Source: Seiridium cupressi
Taxonomy: Eukaryota > Ascomycota > Sordariomycetes > Amphisphaeriales > Sporocadaceae
NCBI GenBank assembly: GCA_036674765.1
Contig: JARVKI010000013.1
Coordinates: forward strand, 186,001 to 250,000
DNA length: 64,000 nucleotides
Direction of reading: 5' to 3'
Shown in pieces: positions 34,985 to 47,452 of the stretch (positions within the stretch are counted from its first letter, which is position 1; every line of letters starts with the position of its first letter). A program made the position numbers and the translations under genes. Below the pieces are notes generated by a model that did no database searches, was not told the origin of the DNA, and worked only from the letters and a program-made list of their open reading frames with translations.

Positions 34985-35624
34985 ATGCAGTTCAAGAATC
35001 TTGCCTTCTCCCTCCTCGTGGCCGTCGCCGCCGCTGATTCTGTCGATCAGCTCGTCACCCAGATCCCAAGCTGTGCCCTTACCTGCCTGATCTCCGGGTC
35101 GTCCAAGGTCGGATGCGCTGTCACCGACTATGCTTGCCAGTGCAACAACGCATCTGCCCTCCAGGCCGATGTCACTCCTTGCGTCTCGTCTTCCTGCAGC
35201 GCTTCTGACGCAGCCAGTATGTTTCCAGTCTTCCTTTTCCTTTCAACCAAAGCGATGGGCGCGAGCAGATGCGCTCGCGCCCTTCCGGGCTCATGATGTC
35301 CCATCTGTGCTTGGTATTTTGTCCGAACTTTGTACAAAGGCACTCGAGCGAAGAACGAGGCTAACATGACTCAAAGCTGCCCTGACCGTCTCCGGCGAGA
35401 TCTGCGCCGCTGTTGGCGTCACCTCCGTCACCTCGGGCATGGCCAGCGCTACCTCTGCTGCCGGCTCCGCTGCCTCGTCCATCTCCTCTTCTCTCGCCAG
35501 TGGTGCCAGTTCCGTCACTGCTACCTCTACATCTGCTACTTCTACTGCCTCGACTGCCGCAGCTGGGAGAATGGAAATCGGCGCCATGGCCGGTGCCGCT
35601 GCTGTCTTCGCTTTCGCTCTGTAA
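34985..35624 (+). CDS. CFEM-domain protein, probably GPI-anchored
   Basis: Two exons, 34985-35216 and 35377-35624, give 159 residues; the intron is 160 bases, long for this window. Residues 1-17 are a signal peptide (MQFKNLAFSLLVAVAAA). The CFEM domain, about residues 20-95, has its eight cysteines in order: SCALTC, VGC, DYACQC, TPC, SSSC and EIC. A Ser/Thr/Ala-rich stalk follows, and the protein ends in a hydrophobic tail (GAMAGAAAVFAFAL), as expected for GPI attachment. CFEM proteins sit in the wall or plasma membrane or are secreted; some bind haem through an Asp of the domain, others act in infection. Here the DYACQC segment carries an Asp. The role is not certain. Confidence 0.92.
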
Positions 35625-35993
35625 AGCTGGGCCGATGTGCGATGTTTAAAACAAGCGAACCAGCTGTGTTTAGGAGGGAGGGGGAAATGATACCACTTAA
35701 GATTGCTTTTCGAATTTGAAGCACAATGTTGCACTTATTGGTACACCATGCTGTGATGACCTGAGCACTGGAAAACGTTCGGTCCTGTGCAAGTGTGTGT
35801 ATAAGTGTCTTTAAAATATCTATTCTATAAACTCTTTATGAAAATACAATTCTACAGACCAGAGTCATCTATCGCGGTATCCAAACCTGTATTATACTGT
35901 AACGGCTGTGCCTCACAAAACCTTCGTCATCGTACACTCGATCATGCACGCCGTCTCATTCTCCGTCACATCAATCAAACCCGCGACTAAGAC
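35625..35993. other. short convergent intergenic region
   Basis: Separates the CFEM gene (+) from the 3' end of the thioesterase-like gene (-). No coding region; only 3' untranslated sequence of both genes is expected. Confidence 0.5.
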
Positions 35994-37133
35994 TCAGCCA
36001 AGGGCAAACTTGCCCAATGCTCCGTTCTCACCACCATCAAACTCGCCAGCCAGCCCGTCCAACTCGGCAAAGTGCTGCGCGAACTCAAGGCCCTTCAGAC
36101 GCTCGTCCTCGATCCGTCTCCAGTCCCAACCGGTCTCGGCATCATGTTCCTTTGCCTCTCCATCCGTGTTGCCGGTAACCGGCTCGCTCGGCGTCACCAT
36201 GCCACTGCTCTCGGTGCTGACCCAGCCCTCCGGCCGCGCAGGCAACAGTCCGCTGGCCTCCATGACGATAGCCGGGTGCACAGTCAAGCGGCCCATCTTC
36301 CACACGTACTTGGACACGGCAGTAGCAAAGATCTTCTTCTGCCACTCCTCGGGCTTGCCCTCGGCGTCTCTCGTGACCCCAAAGCTCGCCGCGTCCCACG
36401 ACTTGGGCTTGACCGCGCCCGCCTCCACAAAGTGCGTGACCAGGTACAGCCACTTGCGGTCCCAGCTCAGGACTCTCGTCCAGAGCTCGTATTTCTGGTA
36501 GGGCTTGATTTCTCTCTTGAAGCTGCAGAAGACGGCGCCCAGACTGACGCCGAATCTCCCCTTCGCTACCTTCGTGGGGTCCGACGGGTTCATGACCAGC
36601 TTCGATTCTGCGTTGTTCCCTAGGAGCCGGATTCCCCGCGCAAACAAATGCGAGGCGAGATGCGATCGCGATACGTCGAGATCTGCGAAGTATGTACTGT
36701 TCGACTTGTGGATGTTGTAGTCCACTTCGAGGAGCGTGACGTGCGTTTCCGAGATGACTGGGTGGAAGAGGACTTCGGGGCCGTGAGCGTGGAACTCCCG
36801 GACGAAGAGATGCCCGATCATTGTGTTGAAGATGCGCACCTGCAATAGATGCTGTTAGTCGGCCGACCCTGAAGTAGTATAAGGCGGGATGCGGAGGGGT
36901 CCAGAGAGACGTACAGTCCAAGCCAATGGCAAACTCTTCCAGTTAACGGCCACCATGAGCAAGGCGAAGATGCGACTCTTGTTGCCCGGCCCCGTGAAGA
37001 ACTGCTTTGCTAATTCGGCGCCATCCGCCCGGCCTTTGTATACTGCAAATGCGACGGCCGCGACGGACAGCGGTAGCAGGACTGGTTTCGCGATCTTGGA
37101 GAGCGGCTTTGCATATCCTACGCTGGACACCAT
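35994..37133 (-). CDS. THEM6-like thioesterase-fold protein
   Basis: Two exons, 37133-36915 and 36839-35994 (GTACGT donor, phase 0), give 354 residues. The N terminus carries a membrane-anchor helix (LLPLSVAAVAFAVY, about residues 19-32). The middle holds a hot-dog thioesterase-like domain of the THEM6/4HBT_2 type. Its typical segments are HVTLLEVDYNIHKSNSTYFADLDVSRSHL, LVMNPSDPTKVAKGRFGVSLGAV and IKPYQKYELWTRVLSWDRKWLYLVTHF. The domain usually acts on acyl-CoA or is catalytically silent; mammalian THEM6 is an ER-membrane protein. The last 70 residues are polar (Glu/Gly-rich). The function is inferred from fold only. Confidence 0.85.
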
Positions 37134-40100
37134 CTTGGCTATTGGGTCGCCTTCTCCGACGTCTGGGCTGCCGGTTTCTTATTCCGCACTTCCTTCCTTT
37201 CCACCTCGCGCGATGCGACTCGAGATCGAAGGGCGCCGAAGATCAGGATCGCAATGGCGATAATCCAAAGGGGCAAGGATCGTAGGTGGCACAGAAACGT
37301 AGTGGTGCACTTTGCGAGTAGACCGTGGCTTGCCGACAGGGACATCAGCGAGTACCGACGTGCGCGAACGAGGATTACTGGAAAGACCTGGCAAATAAAT
37401 AAGCGGCCGAAAGATGGACAGCAAGACGACAGCGCCGCAGCAGTCCTTCTCCAGAAATTCGTGATTCCAGCGGATCGACGGTGCCGAGGTTGACGCTTGA
37501 TCGGGATTAGTGGCCTGGCCCACTAGCTTAAAAGCTGGGGAAACTCAAATACTGGAATCTCAAATACCCTACAATTGGGGGTCCTCTTTCGCCAAGTATA
37601 ATCAAAGCCCGTACGGAATTGGAAGGTATTCTACTGTAAACGGCTCCCTACCAAGATTGACAATTCGAAGATCCCAATTGGGAGAATATTATGATGTCAT
37701 CTTTGGCAAGAACAATAACTATGTCGCTGGTCATCGCATTGATACAAGGTGGCTACATCAATCCCTCCACCGAGTCAGTCGGGCGCTTATTCATCTGTGA
37801 TTCCATATCATGATCATATGACATCTTCCTGAATTGAAGATTGACCACAGGCTATGAAACTACTCCAATCAGAAGCACTGGCGGCCAGATGAACCATAAT
37901 GAATTAAACATGATGCCCCGTGTGGGTTTTACCTTCACCTAGTTCACACGCCCGTGAGATGTTATACTCAGCACAAGTGACAGAAAGATGTGCTTGAAAA
38001 CGTGAGAATAAAGGCCTGAGATATATGAGAACTTCCGGGCACCATTTTGTTGATCAACTTTCACACAAGGCTGTGATGGTATAAAGCCTAAACTGATTCC
38101 TGCTAATAGCTAAGAGCCAATGAAGTAGCCTAGTCCGTTTAGTATTAACCGCCATTTAGGATCGGTAAGAATTTAATATTTCTAGAGGTTAGCAGTGGTT
38201 CCTTGGGCATTTGTATCGTATTTGTGTTTGATGCAATGGCATCACAGGTTAAATACTAGATAAGTCCTTAGCTAGCCTTTAATATAGGTCTTCAGATTCT
38301 AATGTCGACTTTTTGGTAAAAGGGTTCTATATCACGATAAATTCCTCGTATCTGTATTATCCTCATTTTTAAACAAGGCATTCCATTGCGAAGTTTCTCG
38401 TAAGCGATTAGGGGAAGACAAGGCGAAAAGCCAAACACGTGCCGGTTGCCCTATAATCTGATTGATACTCAACGTTAAGTATTAAAGACATTGCTAGCGA
38501 GCAAACAGATTCGGAATCATGATAGTTTGAGCCGTTGTCAGCATTTTGTCAGTCCCTGAAAGCTCCCATGTTACTATCGCGGACTATAACGATACCAGCC
38601 ACATGGAACGTACAGTGACGTGGTAGTATGGCTTACGAGCACCAGCCTCCGGCAGGCAATTCTAACCAACCAATTGGCTTTTCGATCCTCTGGGCTCGTA
38701 GGCTCTGCTTCCAATGCGAAAACACGGATAATTCGTCGTGGTTGCTCCGACCATTCGGCGTATTCGCTTGCCATGAATCACTCATTTGAATACAATGGGC
38801 AATACAGTCGGTCCGTCCACACAAATGGTTATATGTTATCCGCCGAGTATTTCTTTCAGGTCTAGATAGCTCTGCAGAAGCCTCGCCTTCGACCAGGGTG
38901 GCTAGTCGGAAAGCTGGACGACCATTTGAAACCATGGTGGCAATTCAGGTCGCATCTTATAGGAATGCCATGTTGTGTCACTCCGATGTCTGCTAGAGCC
39001 TAGAACTGCAGAAGGAATCCCTGGAGTGGCCAGTCGTGCATTGCATGCAACCACTCCGTACAATCGAGTTTAGCATTGTGTGGGACTGACCATTCATCGA
39101 TTTTCAAACAGGCTGAGCTACTATGGGCTTCATGGTAAGAGCAAGCATGAAGCGAAGTCAATTTAAGACGAGATATATGCACGTCTCTGCACGATGGATA
39201 AGAATCGGTATTTATGTATTGGTAGTTGTGGGAAATCGGTAGTACTTGTGGCCTCGAGTAGGTTCTGGCAATAGTTAAATTGGGAGCAATAAAGCGAGAA
39301 GGCTGCGGTTTCAACGTTCTGGTCAGATTAAGAGGTTACAATTTGGAGATGCTCAGCCGACAGCATGCAGTTTCCAGTATTTCATCACGTCGAGTACATA
39401 TGCATCATCAAATAGGCGAAGGATCGTGCGTCTGAAAATCTGTAGTGCTCCTCATTAGGCCGGAAGTCGTTTCTCTTCTGCTTCTATTGATGCCCACAGC
39501 GGAAAGGTTGCATATGGCGCCGGTAACGTGGCAGCCTTGCTTGAGATTCAACTCTCGTCTTGTTCATTTGGACTTGTCATCATCACAACAGGAGTCATAC
39601 ACAGCTAGCTCCAATTCCTTTCCGGTACATGCGTAGCTATCTACGCCGAGTCAGGAACTGAATTTCTCGTCCAAACTCCGATATCTGATCTCATGATTGA
39701 CTAAGCGTATTTGCCCTTGCGTTATCTCAGACAGGCTACCTGAAAAACCATTGCATTCGCTTGATTATCATTTGCCACCCATCAAATCTTGCTGAGCAAC
39801 GGTTTAGTGCTCGACATGCCCAACACCACCCTCCCGTCGCTTATATGACGCCCAGACACACAGCAACCATCCACCAACAATATCAGTGAAGAGGGGAAAT
39901 GTATTGTACTTATGTTGTGTGACGTGGGGTGGTTCGCCCTAAAAAGCACGGCAACGTATATTTGATCAGCGATATGAGTACTATTTAAGAACGCTATGTT
40001 AAAGACAAGGAACGAGAATGCGATATCGAATAGAGTAGTTGAGAATTGAAATTTTCTTATAAGACCCCCCCCACGCCCCCCCCCCCCCCCAGAACCAGCT

Positions 40101-40236
40101 ATTCGAACCCGATACCGATGTAGGTCACGTAGAAATTTTTCAATCACGTTGCCAGCATAAATTAAGAAACATACGAAACATCCCTCTTTGGAAGGGAAAG
40201 ACAACAGAGAGTGTTGTCCGGAAATTTCACTTCAAG
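37134..40236. other. gene-free stretch, about 3.1 kb
   Basis: No gene supported. 37800-38520 is A/T-rich with many TTAG/CTAG words and may be old repeat DNA changed by C-to-T mutation; no element was recognised. A run of C interrupted once (40065-40090) lies 150 bases upstream of the P450 gene. The minus-strand frame across it (39782-40204) encodes poly-Gly and is a product of this run. Confidence 0.5.
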
Positions 40237-41921
40237 ATGACTGACAAAACCACCATTGCGTTTTTGCTGGTTGTCCTGGTGTGCTACCACCAACTTCCCT
40301 CACTTTGTATCTCCAATTAATGCCAACTAGTTTTGCGTCTACTGGCTATCCTGGGCAGTATACGGGCTTTATTTCCACCCATTGGCTAAATACCCCGGGC
40401 CACGTCTGGCTGCGATTTCCAATGTGCGCATGCAGATTCTTGACTCCTTGGTTTAGGACGTACTGACGACGGAAAGCTCTGGTATGCCAAGTCCATGACG
40501 AGTGGGCGATCGGTATTCATCATGCAAGATCTGCATGAAAGATATGGTAAACGACGAGCACAGTTTCCCCATGTGCGCGTGAAGCTATACTAATGCTATA
40601 AACGAAGGAGACATCGTGCGCATCGCCCCTAATGATCTCAGCTTTGTCACTCCTCAGTCTTTCCGAGACATATACTCGCAACCTACGAAGGGGCGAAAGT
40701 TGTTTAACAAGACGCAATACTTCTACAAGGGCATCGGTGAGCCCGGCCTCAACCTCATCATCGATCCCGCAAAGCATGCCGAACAACGGAAGCGTCTGGC
40801 GACAGGCTTCAGTGCAAGGGCTCTGCGGGATCAAGAAGACATCATCCATCATTACACCGATCGTTTCATTGAGTTGCTTGACCGTTCGAGATATCAATCA
40901 GATGGTAGCATCAATATGGTCGAGGCCATCGGCTGGCTCACCTTCGATATAGCTGGTTAGTTTCCCATCTCGGAATAATCGAGGGGCACCACGACTTACC
41001 TATCAACCAGGTGAACTGGCTTTCGGTGAATCTTTCGACGCAGTCAAGAATGGAAAAACTCATTTCTGGAGCTCCGTTGTGTTGTCCGCCACCTATTTTC
41101 AGCTGCTCCCTGCTCTGTTATACCGCATCCCAATTCTATGGATTGCCCTCCCCCTGATCTTCCTAAATGGAAAGGCTGCCATGTTCAAGAGGCATTCCGA
41201 GTTGACTTTAGCCAAAACACGCAAGAGAGTCGCCCTGGGAAACACCACTAACCGGCACGACTTCTTCGCTCACCTTCTGAAGGATAACGACCTCTCCGAG
41301 GATCAGCTAGCTGCCCACGCCAGCCTCTTCATCGTAGCAGGCGCCGAAACCACGGCGACAGCAATGTCTGGAGCGGTTTGTTTCCTAGCACAGAACCCGG
41401 CATGCCTCCAGAAGCTGCAGGAGGAGGTCCGCGGTGCTTTCAAGAACCAGAACGAGATCACAGGTGATTCTGCGGCAAAATTACCCTATCTCAACGCCGT
41501 GATTGAAGAGTCCCTTCGCTCCTGCCCCCCTGTCCCGACCGGTCTGCCTCGAGACTCGCCGGGAGAGTTCGTTGACGGAGAGTATATCCCGAAGGGCACC
41601 GTCGTATCGACCGACTATTTCCTGATGGCTCACGATCCACGAAATTTCGACGAGCCGTATGCGTTCAAGCCGGAACGTTGGCTTGAAAAGAAGAATCTGG
41701 TGACCGAAAGTCTTAGAGGGTTTGACTTTACTATCGGTCCAAGGTCTTGCTTGGGCATCACACTAGCATATCTCGAGATGCGGATCGTGATGGCAAAACT
41801 GGTGTTCGCCTTTAACTGGGAGCTCGTCAACCCGCAGATTGATCTTATTCGAGATAGCTCGGTATATCTGTTATGGACTCGACCCGAGCTCAAGGTCAAG
41901 TTTCAACCATGGAGCGGTTAG
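40237..41921 (+). CDS. cytochrome P450 monooxygenase
   Basis: Five exons, 40237-40278, 40331-40423, 40477-40546, 40608-40955 and 41011-41921, keep phase and give 487 residues. An N-terminal membrane anchor (about residues 7-30) is followed by the hinge YPGPRLAAIS. Then come YGDIVRIAPNDLSFV, the oxygen-binding AGAETT of helix I, ExxR in EESLR, FKPERW, and the haem loop FTIGPRSCLG with the axial Cys. All essential elements are present, so it should be active. It resembles fungal P450s annotated as isotrichodermin C-15 hydroxylase or benzoate 4-monooxygenase-like; the substrate cannot be told. It is a different subfamily from the deleted P450 near 8 kb. No other secondary-metabolism core gene is in the window. 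Confidence 0.93.
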
Positions 41922-43886
41922 CTGCTTTCGCTCATGAACGTGGGGGTTTGGCTAACCGTGGACGAGAATCGGCAGGTCAGTCTGAGATCTATAATACACG
42001 TGTGAAGCTTTTTGCTCGTATACGCATGTTGGATTTGTGTCGTTTCGTCTCCATTAATACAAACGTCATCTCATATAAACATTACCATACATTTTAGTGT
42101 CCTGACCATTAAGGGGACGAGATAGCGCTAGAATAAGATGTCAGAGGTGAAGGCCTGCGTCATCGAATGATGATTGCACAGTACAAGTGTTAATCGGTTC
42201 GTATATGGTTGCTCTAGAGAATTTTGTTCGTTCAGGTCCATTCCCATGACGACGTAAGCTCGGATATATTAGCGGACCATATGGACGAACACAGTGTGGT
42301 TCGTGGGAAGCGTCGCCTTCGATTCTGTGCGACATGTGAAATCATTCCATGCTCCACAGTTTCCAAGTCGAAACAGCTGACTTGGTGATTCCTTAAGGAT
42401 CATGTATTGCTACGGTGGGGTGATTGCGGCCCGCTACTGCCGCTATGTGGCCACGAGATGCTCGTGTACCGACATTCGAAAACCTGAATGGTAGTGATGG
42501 CACCTTACGGCCTGGTTACCCTAATTCAACAGACGCTCTTGCTGTATAATGATGTATATAACTGTTCAGGTTACTTGAGTTTCAGTGTTTTGTTACAACA
42601 GTTTGGGACAATTTTCCAAAGCCATCAAATGAACTTTGTATGTGTAAAGCAGTGGTCCGCAACGCATATGTTTCTGTTGTCCAGTGGTGTGTGTTCTGGA
42701 GTAGATACGCGTGTGCTATAAAGCCACTAAAGTATTCCTCAGGTGCTAGCATCCCACGTGCTTGGGTGGGCGATCATGACTACAAATGTATTCTAGCGCC
42801 GCTATCCGCCGGCGCGGTGCCTCGTACAACCAGTAGTCAAACTTTCAATGCATTTCGTCAGCACATACGCGTGTGTTTCTAAACCTGCATCATGCCGGCA
42901 CTCGGCTTTCAGATTAGAAGTCTCCGACTGCGTGGTTTGCACATCTATCGGCCGATAAAAGGTTGTATGTACGAGACAGGACTGAGTGTCTTATTGCTCC
43001 CATCCCACATTCCGGCGGCATAATGACGCGGCTGATTTCCGCTCGCTTAGTTTATTCTTGACCCGCATGTGCATTAGTCGGGGTATATTGACTCAGATAT
43101 AAGTTAAAATCAAGTTGTTTCTGCCGAGCTTTTTTCCAGCTCTGTGTTGTTGCACTGCGTTCTGCCGTAACGTTGTGTACCATCACCCTGCCAAACTTAC
43201 AGCTACAAGGTGCGGCTATGCTCACCACGAATCCCTGAAGTGTCCTGAGTCGGCCTTGTTCCTGACGGGACGCGATGAATCTGAGGTTCATATCTGTGCG
43301 TTGCCGCCGCAATGTTGGTGCTTGCCGACCTTCCTAATCAGTATGTGCCCTTACGAAGCGGGGCCATAACAGGCTCAAGCTCATCTCCCGTCACACATGT
43401 ATAACCTTCCCAAAATGTATGACAAGCTTGAGAGCCTTGTCTTGAGCAAACGCACAAACAGTCCGTTCTACAGGGTCAAACACCTTGCTCTTGCACGTGG
43501 CCGCCTTCCGCCTCGGCCTTACCCGCCTCCACAGCTACGCACTTCAAGGCCAAGCAATTTGGGTCGGCATCGTCCATCGTTCGACGAGTCGCCGAGTCGC
43601 TTGCGGCGTGGCCAGGCCTGGACTGCAGTGCTCGGAGGCTCATACTACTTCCACAAGTAAGCCGATTGGGAGCTTGTGCGGCTCTGTTGCTTAGTACCGG
43701 AACGGGGCCACGGAAACCGCATGAGAAGTGAACTTTGATTTCGGTTAAAATGCTTATAACCTGCTATAGCCTGCTACCTCAAAACTATCTGCTTCTGTCT
43801 GAACCGATCAGTCTGCGGACTGTTTCAATAGAGTAATTCTTCATTGCATAGATTTTCTTGAGGCCGGGTCTATCGGGTCTAGCAAT
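41922..43886. other. intergenic, about 2 kb
   Basis: No gene supported. Short frames on both strands (for example 43397-43660) show no motif. The last part holds the promoter of the peptidase gene. Confidence 0.5.
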
Positions 43887-46019
43887 ATGAGGATTGTGGC
43901 CTTATTCCCTCTGTTCCTGGGAGCGATATCGTTCCATGGCGTTTTTGGTGTGTTCCCAAAGAGGCCATTAATAGAACGCCTCACATTGGAGGAACATGAA
44001 GTCAGGAGGCTCATGGACAGATCAGATCCTCTGACTGGGAACGGTACCTTTGAGCAACCGATTGACCATAATGACGCTTCTTTGGGAACTTTCCAACAGT
44101 CGTACTGGTATAATACGACATTCTGGAAAGGGCCCGGTTCACCAGTATGTTCCATACCCAACTCCACGAAGGGTCTCCTGACTAAATTTCTACCAGATTG
44201 TCCTTATGACACCGGGTGAGAGTGCGGCTGCACCTTATGCCGCCTACTTGACGGATCGCGCCATCACCGGCATGTATGCTCAGGCCATTGGGGGAGCTGT
44301 AGTCATGATTGAGCGTGAGTCGCCAAGTCCTTCCCGGCCATTTTGGAGACTAACGGTCGAGGTAGATCGATATTGGGGCAATTCTACTCCTTATGACACG
44401 CAAACAACAATGAATTTACAATATCTCACCCTTGACCAGGCTGTAGCCGACTTTGTCAACTTTGCACAGAACGTGAAGCTGCCATTCGACACGAGCGGAG
44501 CAACGAACGCCCCCAAAGCTGTATGTAAAAACTATTCCGAACTATGGAATGTCTTGCTAACGATACCGTAGCCGTGGGTCTGGGTCGGTGGTTCATATGC
44601 AGGAGCTCTAGCGGCATGGATTGAGAAGGTAAAGTCTACTCGGACAGCACAAGGGGCACCGTGATTAACAAGATATCAGTTGTCACCCGGTGTCTTTTGG
44701 GCGTATCATTCCAGTAGTGGTCCTGTGGAAGCGATTTACGACTTCTGGAGCTACTTTTCCCCTATTCAGAGTGTAAGCTTCGATATGATTGCTACTTCGT
44801 TTTCCTTCGCCAATTAACACAAACACAGGGCATGCCGCAGAACTGCAGTCGGGATTATTCAGCCATTGTTGATCATGTTGACGATGTTTTTACCAATGGG
44901 AGTCCCCAAGATAAGGCATCGCTCAAGGCAATGTTTGCAGTGGTGGACCTGGACCATGATGACGACGCAGCCAGTGCGATCACTTCGCCGATCTTCTATT
45001 GGCAGGAAATCTCCTTCACATCGAATTACTCGCAATTTTACCAGATGTGCGATGCAATCGAGGGAGCAGGGTCCGGACTGAATGGAACCTTCAGTGGTGA
45101 TGGTGTTGGGTTGTCCAAAGCTCTTCCTAACTTCGCAGCTTGGTTCAAGTCGGAGTATTTACCAGACTGTAAGCCGAGCCGCCCATATGTGACACACTCG
45201 TATGGACTAACCACTACTAGATTGCGACAGCTATGGATACAGCGACTGGGCTGGCCCCATGAACGTCCAATGCTGGAATACGTACGATACTTCGATGCAA
45301 GTGTACGATGACTTGTCCGCGAACAATGCTGTGGACCGCACCTGGATCTGGATGACCTGCAACGAACCGTTCTTTTATTGGCAAACGTAGGTGATTCGGT
45401 TGCCATCATGAAGATGTCTGTCACTAACTGAAGCAGGGGAGCACCGCCAGATCAGCCATCACTCTTGACACGATTAGCAAACGCGGAATACTATCAACGG
45501 CAGTGCGCCAACTGGTTCCCGCCACAAGGCTCCAGCAGCTTTGCCAGCAGTGAAGGCAAGACCGAAGTGCAGGTGAACTCGCACACGGGTGGATGGTCTA
45601 ACACGCACACCACGCGTCTCCTCTTCTCGAACGGCGAGTTCGATCCCTGGCGCTCCGCATCCGTGTCCTCGACTTTCCGGCCCGGCGGCCCGCTCAACAG
45701 CACCGCTGATGTACCGGTGATCCTGATCAACGGCAGCCGGCACTGCACCGATCTGTCCAAGAAGAACGCTATCAACCCGGCTATTGCGGCAGCACAAGAT
45801 GCCGAGATCTCGCAGATTTCAGACTGGGTGGCAGAGTTCTATGCGCAGAACAAGACGGATAGCAATGGAGATGGGGGAAATAGTGGAAATAGTGGCAGTG
45901 GCAATGGCAATGCGACTACGGTACCGCCAAGTCAGGGATTGGGATGGCGGAATGACCAGGACATGTATCTAGTATTTTTGGGATTGGCTCTGGTGGTGTT
46001 GAGTACATTCTATGATTAG
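43887..46019 (+). CDS. serine peptidase family S28 (prolyl-type), GPI-like tail
   Basis: Eight exons (43887-44144, 44197-44314, 44366-44520, 44572-44628, 44680-44772, 44829-45168, 45221-45386, 45437-46019) give 589 residues. Residues 1-21 are a signal peptide. Family blocks: FEQPIDHNDASLGTFQQSYW, MTPGESAA, EHRYWGNSTPY, the nucleophile in GGSYAGALAAW, WIWMTCNEPFFYWQT, the charge-relay Asp in SNGEFDPWR, and His in GSRHCTDL. S28 enzymes cleave after proline; fungal members work outside the cell, often at acid pH. The C terminus has a Gly/Asn/Ser spacer and a hydrophobic end (YLVFLGLALVVLSTFYD), suggesting GPI attachment to membrane or wall. Junction sequences match family motifs at several introns, so the model is firm. 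Confidence 0.93.
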
Positions 46020-47452
46020 ATTTGTCCTAATATGATAGAGAAATACCATAGTAGAGAGCTAGGATCAAATGCATGAAAGAGCATTTATCGTTCATAGGTG
46101 CATATTATTCCATTCCCCACATTATAATTAAACTTTCACAATACTGTATCAACCCAATTCACGGGATTAGCTGGAGTTGTCGCTCTTTTCTGGCCGTGGC
46201 GTTTATGGGCAAAAACTAGTCGAACATTCTTCGTGGCTTGGAAATAATGAGTCAGGTACTGCAGCCGCCGCTTCGATGGCTCGAGTATGAGTGCTTGCTT
46301 GCATGACAGATTAGCTGAAAGGATAAGATATAGATAGACCAATAGTCTGCCATCAACCGATAGGTTCAGGCAGCAGAACATAAAAACGCCAGCTTATCTA
46401 GGCCCAAATTGCAGCGGGAATATCATGTGTTTTCTAATATCTCATATCTCTTATCACTTTTATTTTAGGGAGCTGACACCACCATCACCACCACTTTATT
46501 CGCGTGTACCAGTGTGCTGGACATCTTCCCGTGATGAAAGCTGCTCTGGACACTGCCCCAGTGCTAGCAAAAAGTCTTGCTTGTTCGCACTAGTCGTGTA
46601 GGGCTGCGCCTAGCTCTGCTGACGGCTCCAAGATTATCGGATCCGGGCATGTTTGACCAGCTTTGTCGAATGCCAAAGCTAGTAACTCTGGTGAGAAGTC
46701 CAAACCTCCAGGGTAGAGCCTCGAAAGGTCGCCATTATAGAACTTTGATGCGTCCTTGCTTGCTTCAAGAGATAGAATCCAAGATTTTCATTGATAGCAG
46801 CTCAATTCCATTGAGTTTTAAGGTTATATGGTTTAGACTTAAGCGTGTTGTTCTATTTTTAGAACATTCAACGTCCCATGGAGAAAACCACTGCTTTAGG
46901 TCGGTTATGAGTTCCGTTCGAGGCCCGCTACGACCACTCAGCCCCTGATTGCGGACTCTAACCGCAGTGAAATGATGAAGCCAAGAAGCTGGTTCAGTGA
47001 TTCCTATACACCCTAGTCTGCTTTCGCAGAGGCGAAACACGCTGTACAGAAGATTCCTGCACAATTGCAAGAAGCCATTGGCTGTCCTTTTATCAAGAAT
47101 CCTTCGCGTGAAAACCCCTGTGCCAAAATATATGACGATCATCAATGGCTGTCCTTGGTAACTTGATAACTGCGTCTTGAGTGCCGGCGGCAAATGGTGA
47201 TGGTAATTCATCATGTCAAAATTTGTATTCCACAACGTGTAGTTACACAGCACATGACAACTATAGGATTTGCAGACTATTACGGAATCAGGACTTAAAC
47301 GCCTTAGTGGAACGGCAGGACGTACTCGGAATCGATCTACGAATCTTTACTCCTTCGAACGCACACTCACAGTCCTGAAAACAACGAACACAGGTCTGAA
47401 CAGATACAGCCTGCTGCTCGCGGCCCCCATCGTCCATGTATTCGGGGCCATC
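46020..47452. other. intergenic, about 1.4 kb
   Basis: No gene supported. Frames at 46577-46948 and 46765-47253 overlap on opposite strands and have no recognisable sequence. Confidence 0.5.

Noticed and set aside
36142..36921. 259-codon minus-strand frame across the thioesterase-like gene
   Set aside because: It is an alternative frame of the same strand, rich in Arg/Pro/Gly; the spliced frame with the 4HBT-like domain is the real one.
40098..40111. ATTCGAACCC, B-box-like on the minus strand
   Set aside because: Flanks do not pair into an acceptor stem; the neighbouring C run explains part of the match.
39782..40204. Minus-strand 140-codon frame with poly-Gly
   Set aside because: Created by the poly-C run; no homologous-looking sequence around it.
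7946..41921. Idea that the two P450 loci and the dehydrogenase form a secondary-metabolite cluster
   Set aside because: They are 15-34 kb apart with housekeeping genes between, one is defunct, and no polyketide, peptide or terpene synthase gene is present.
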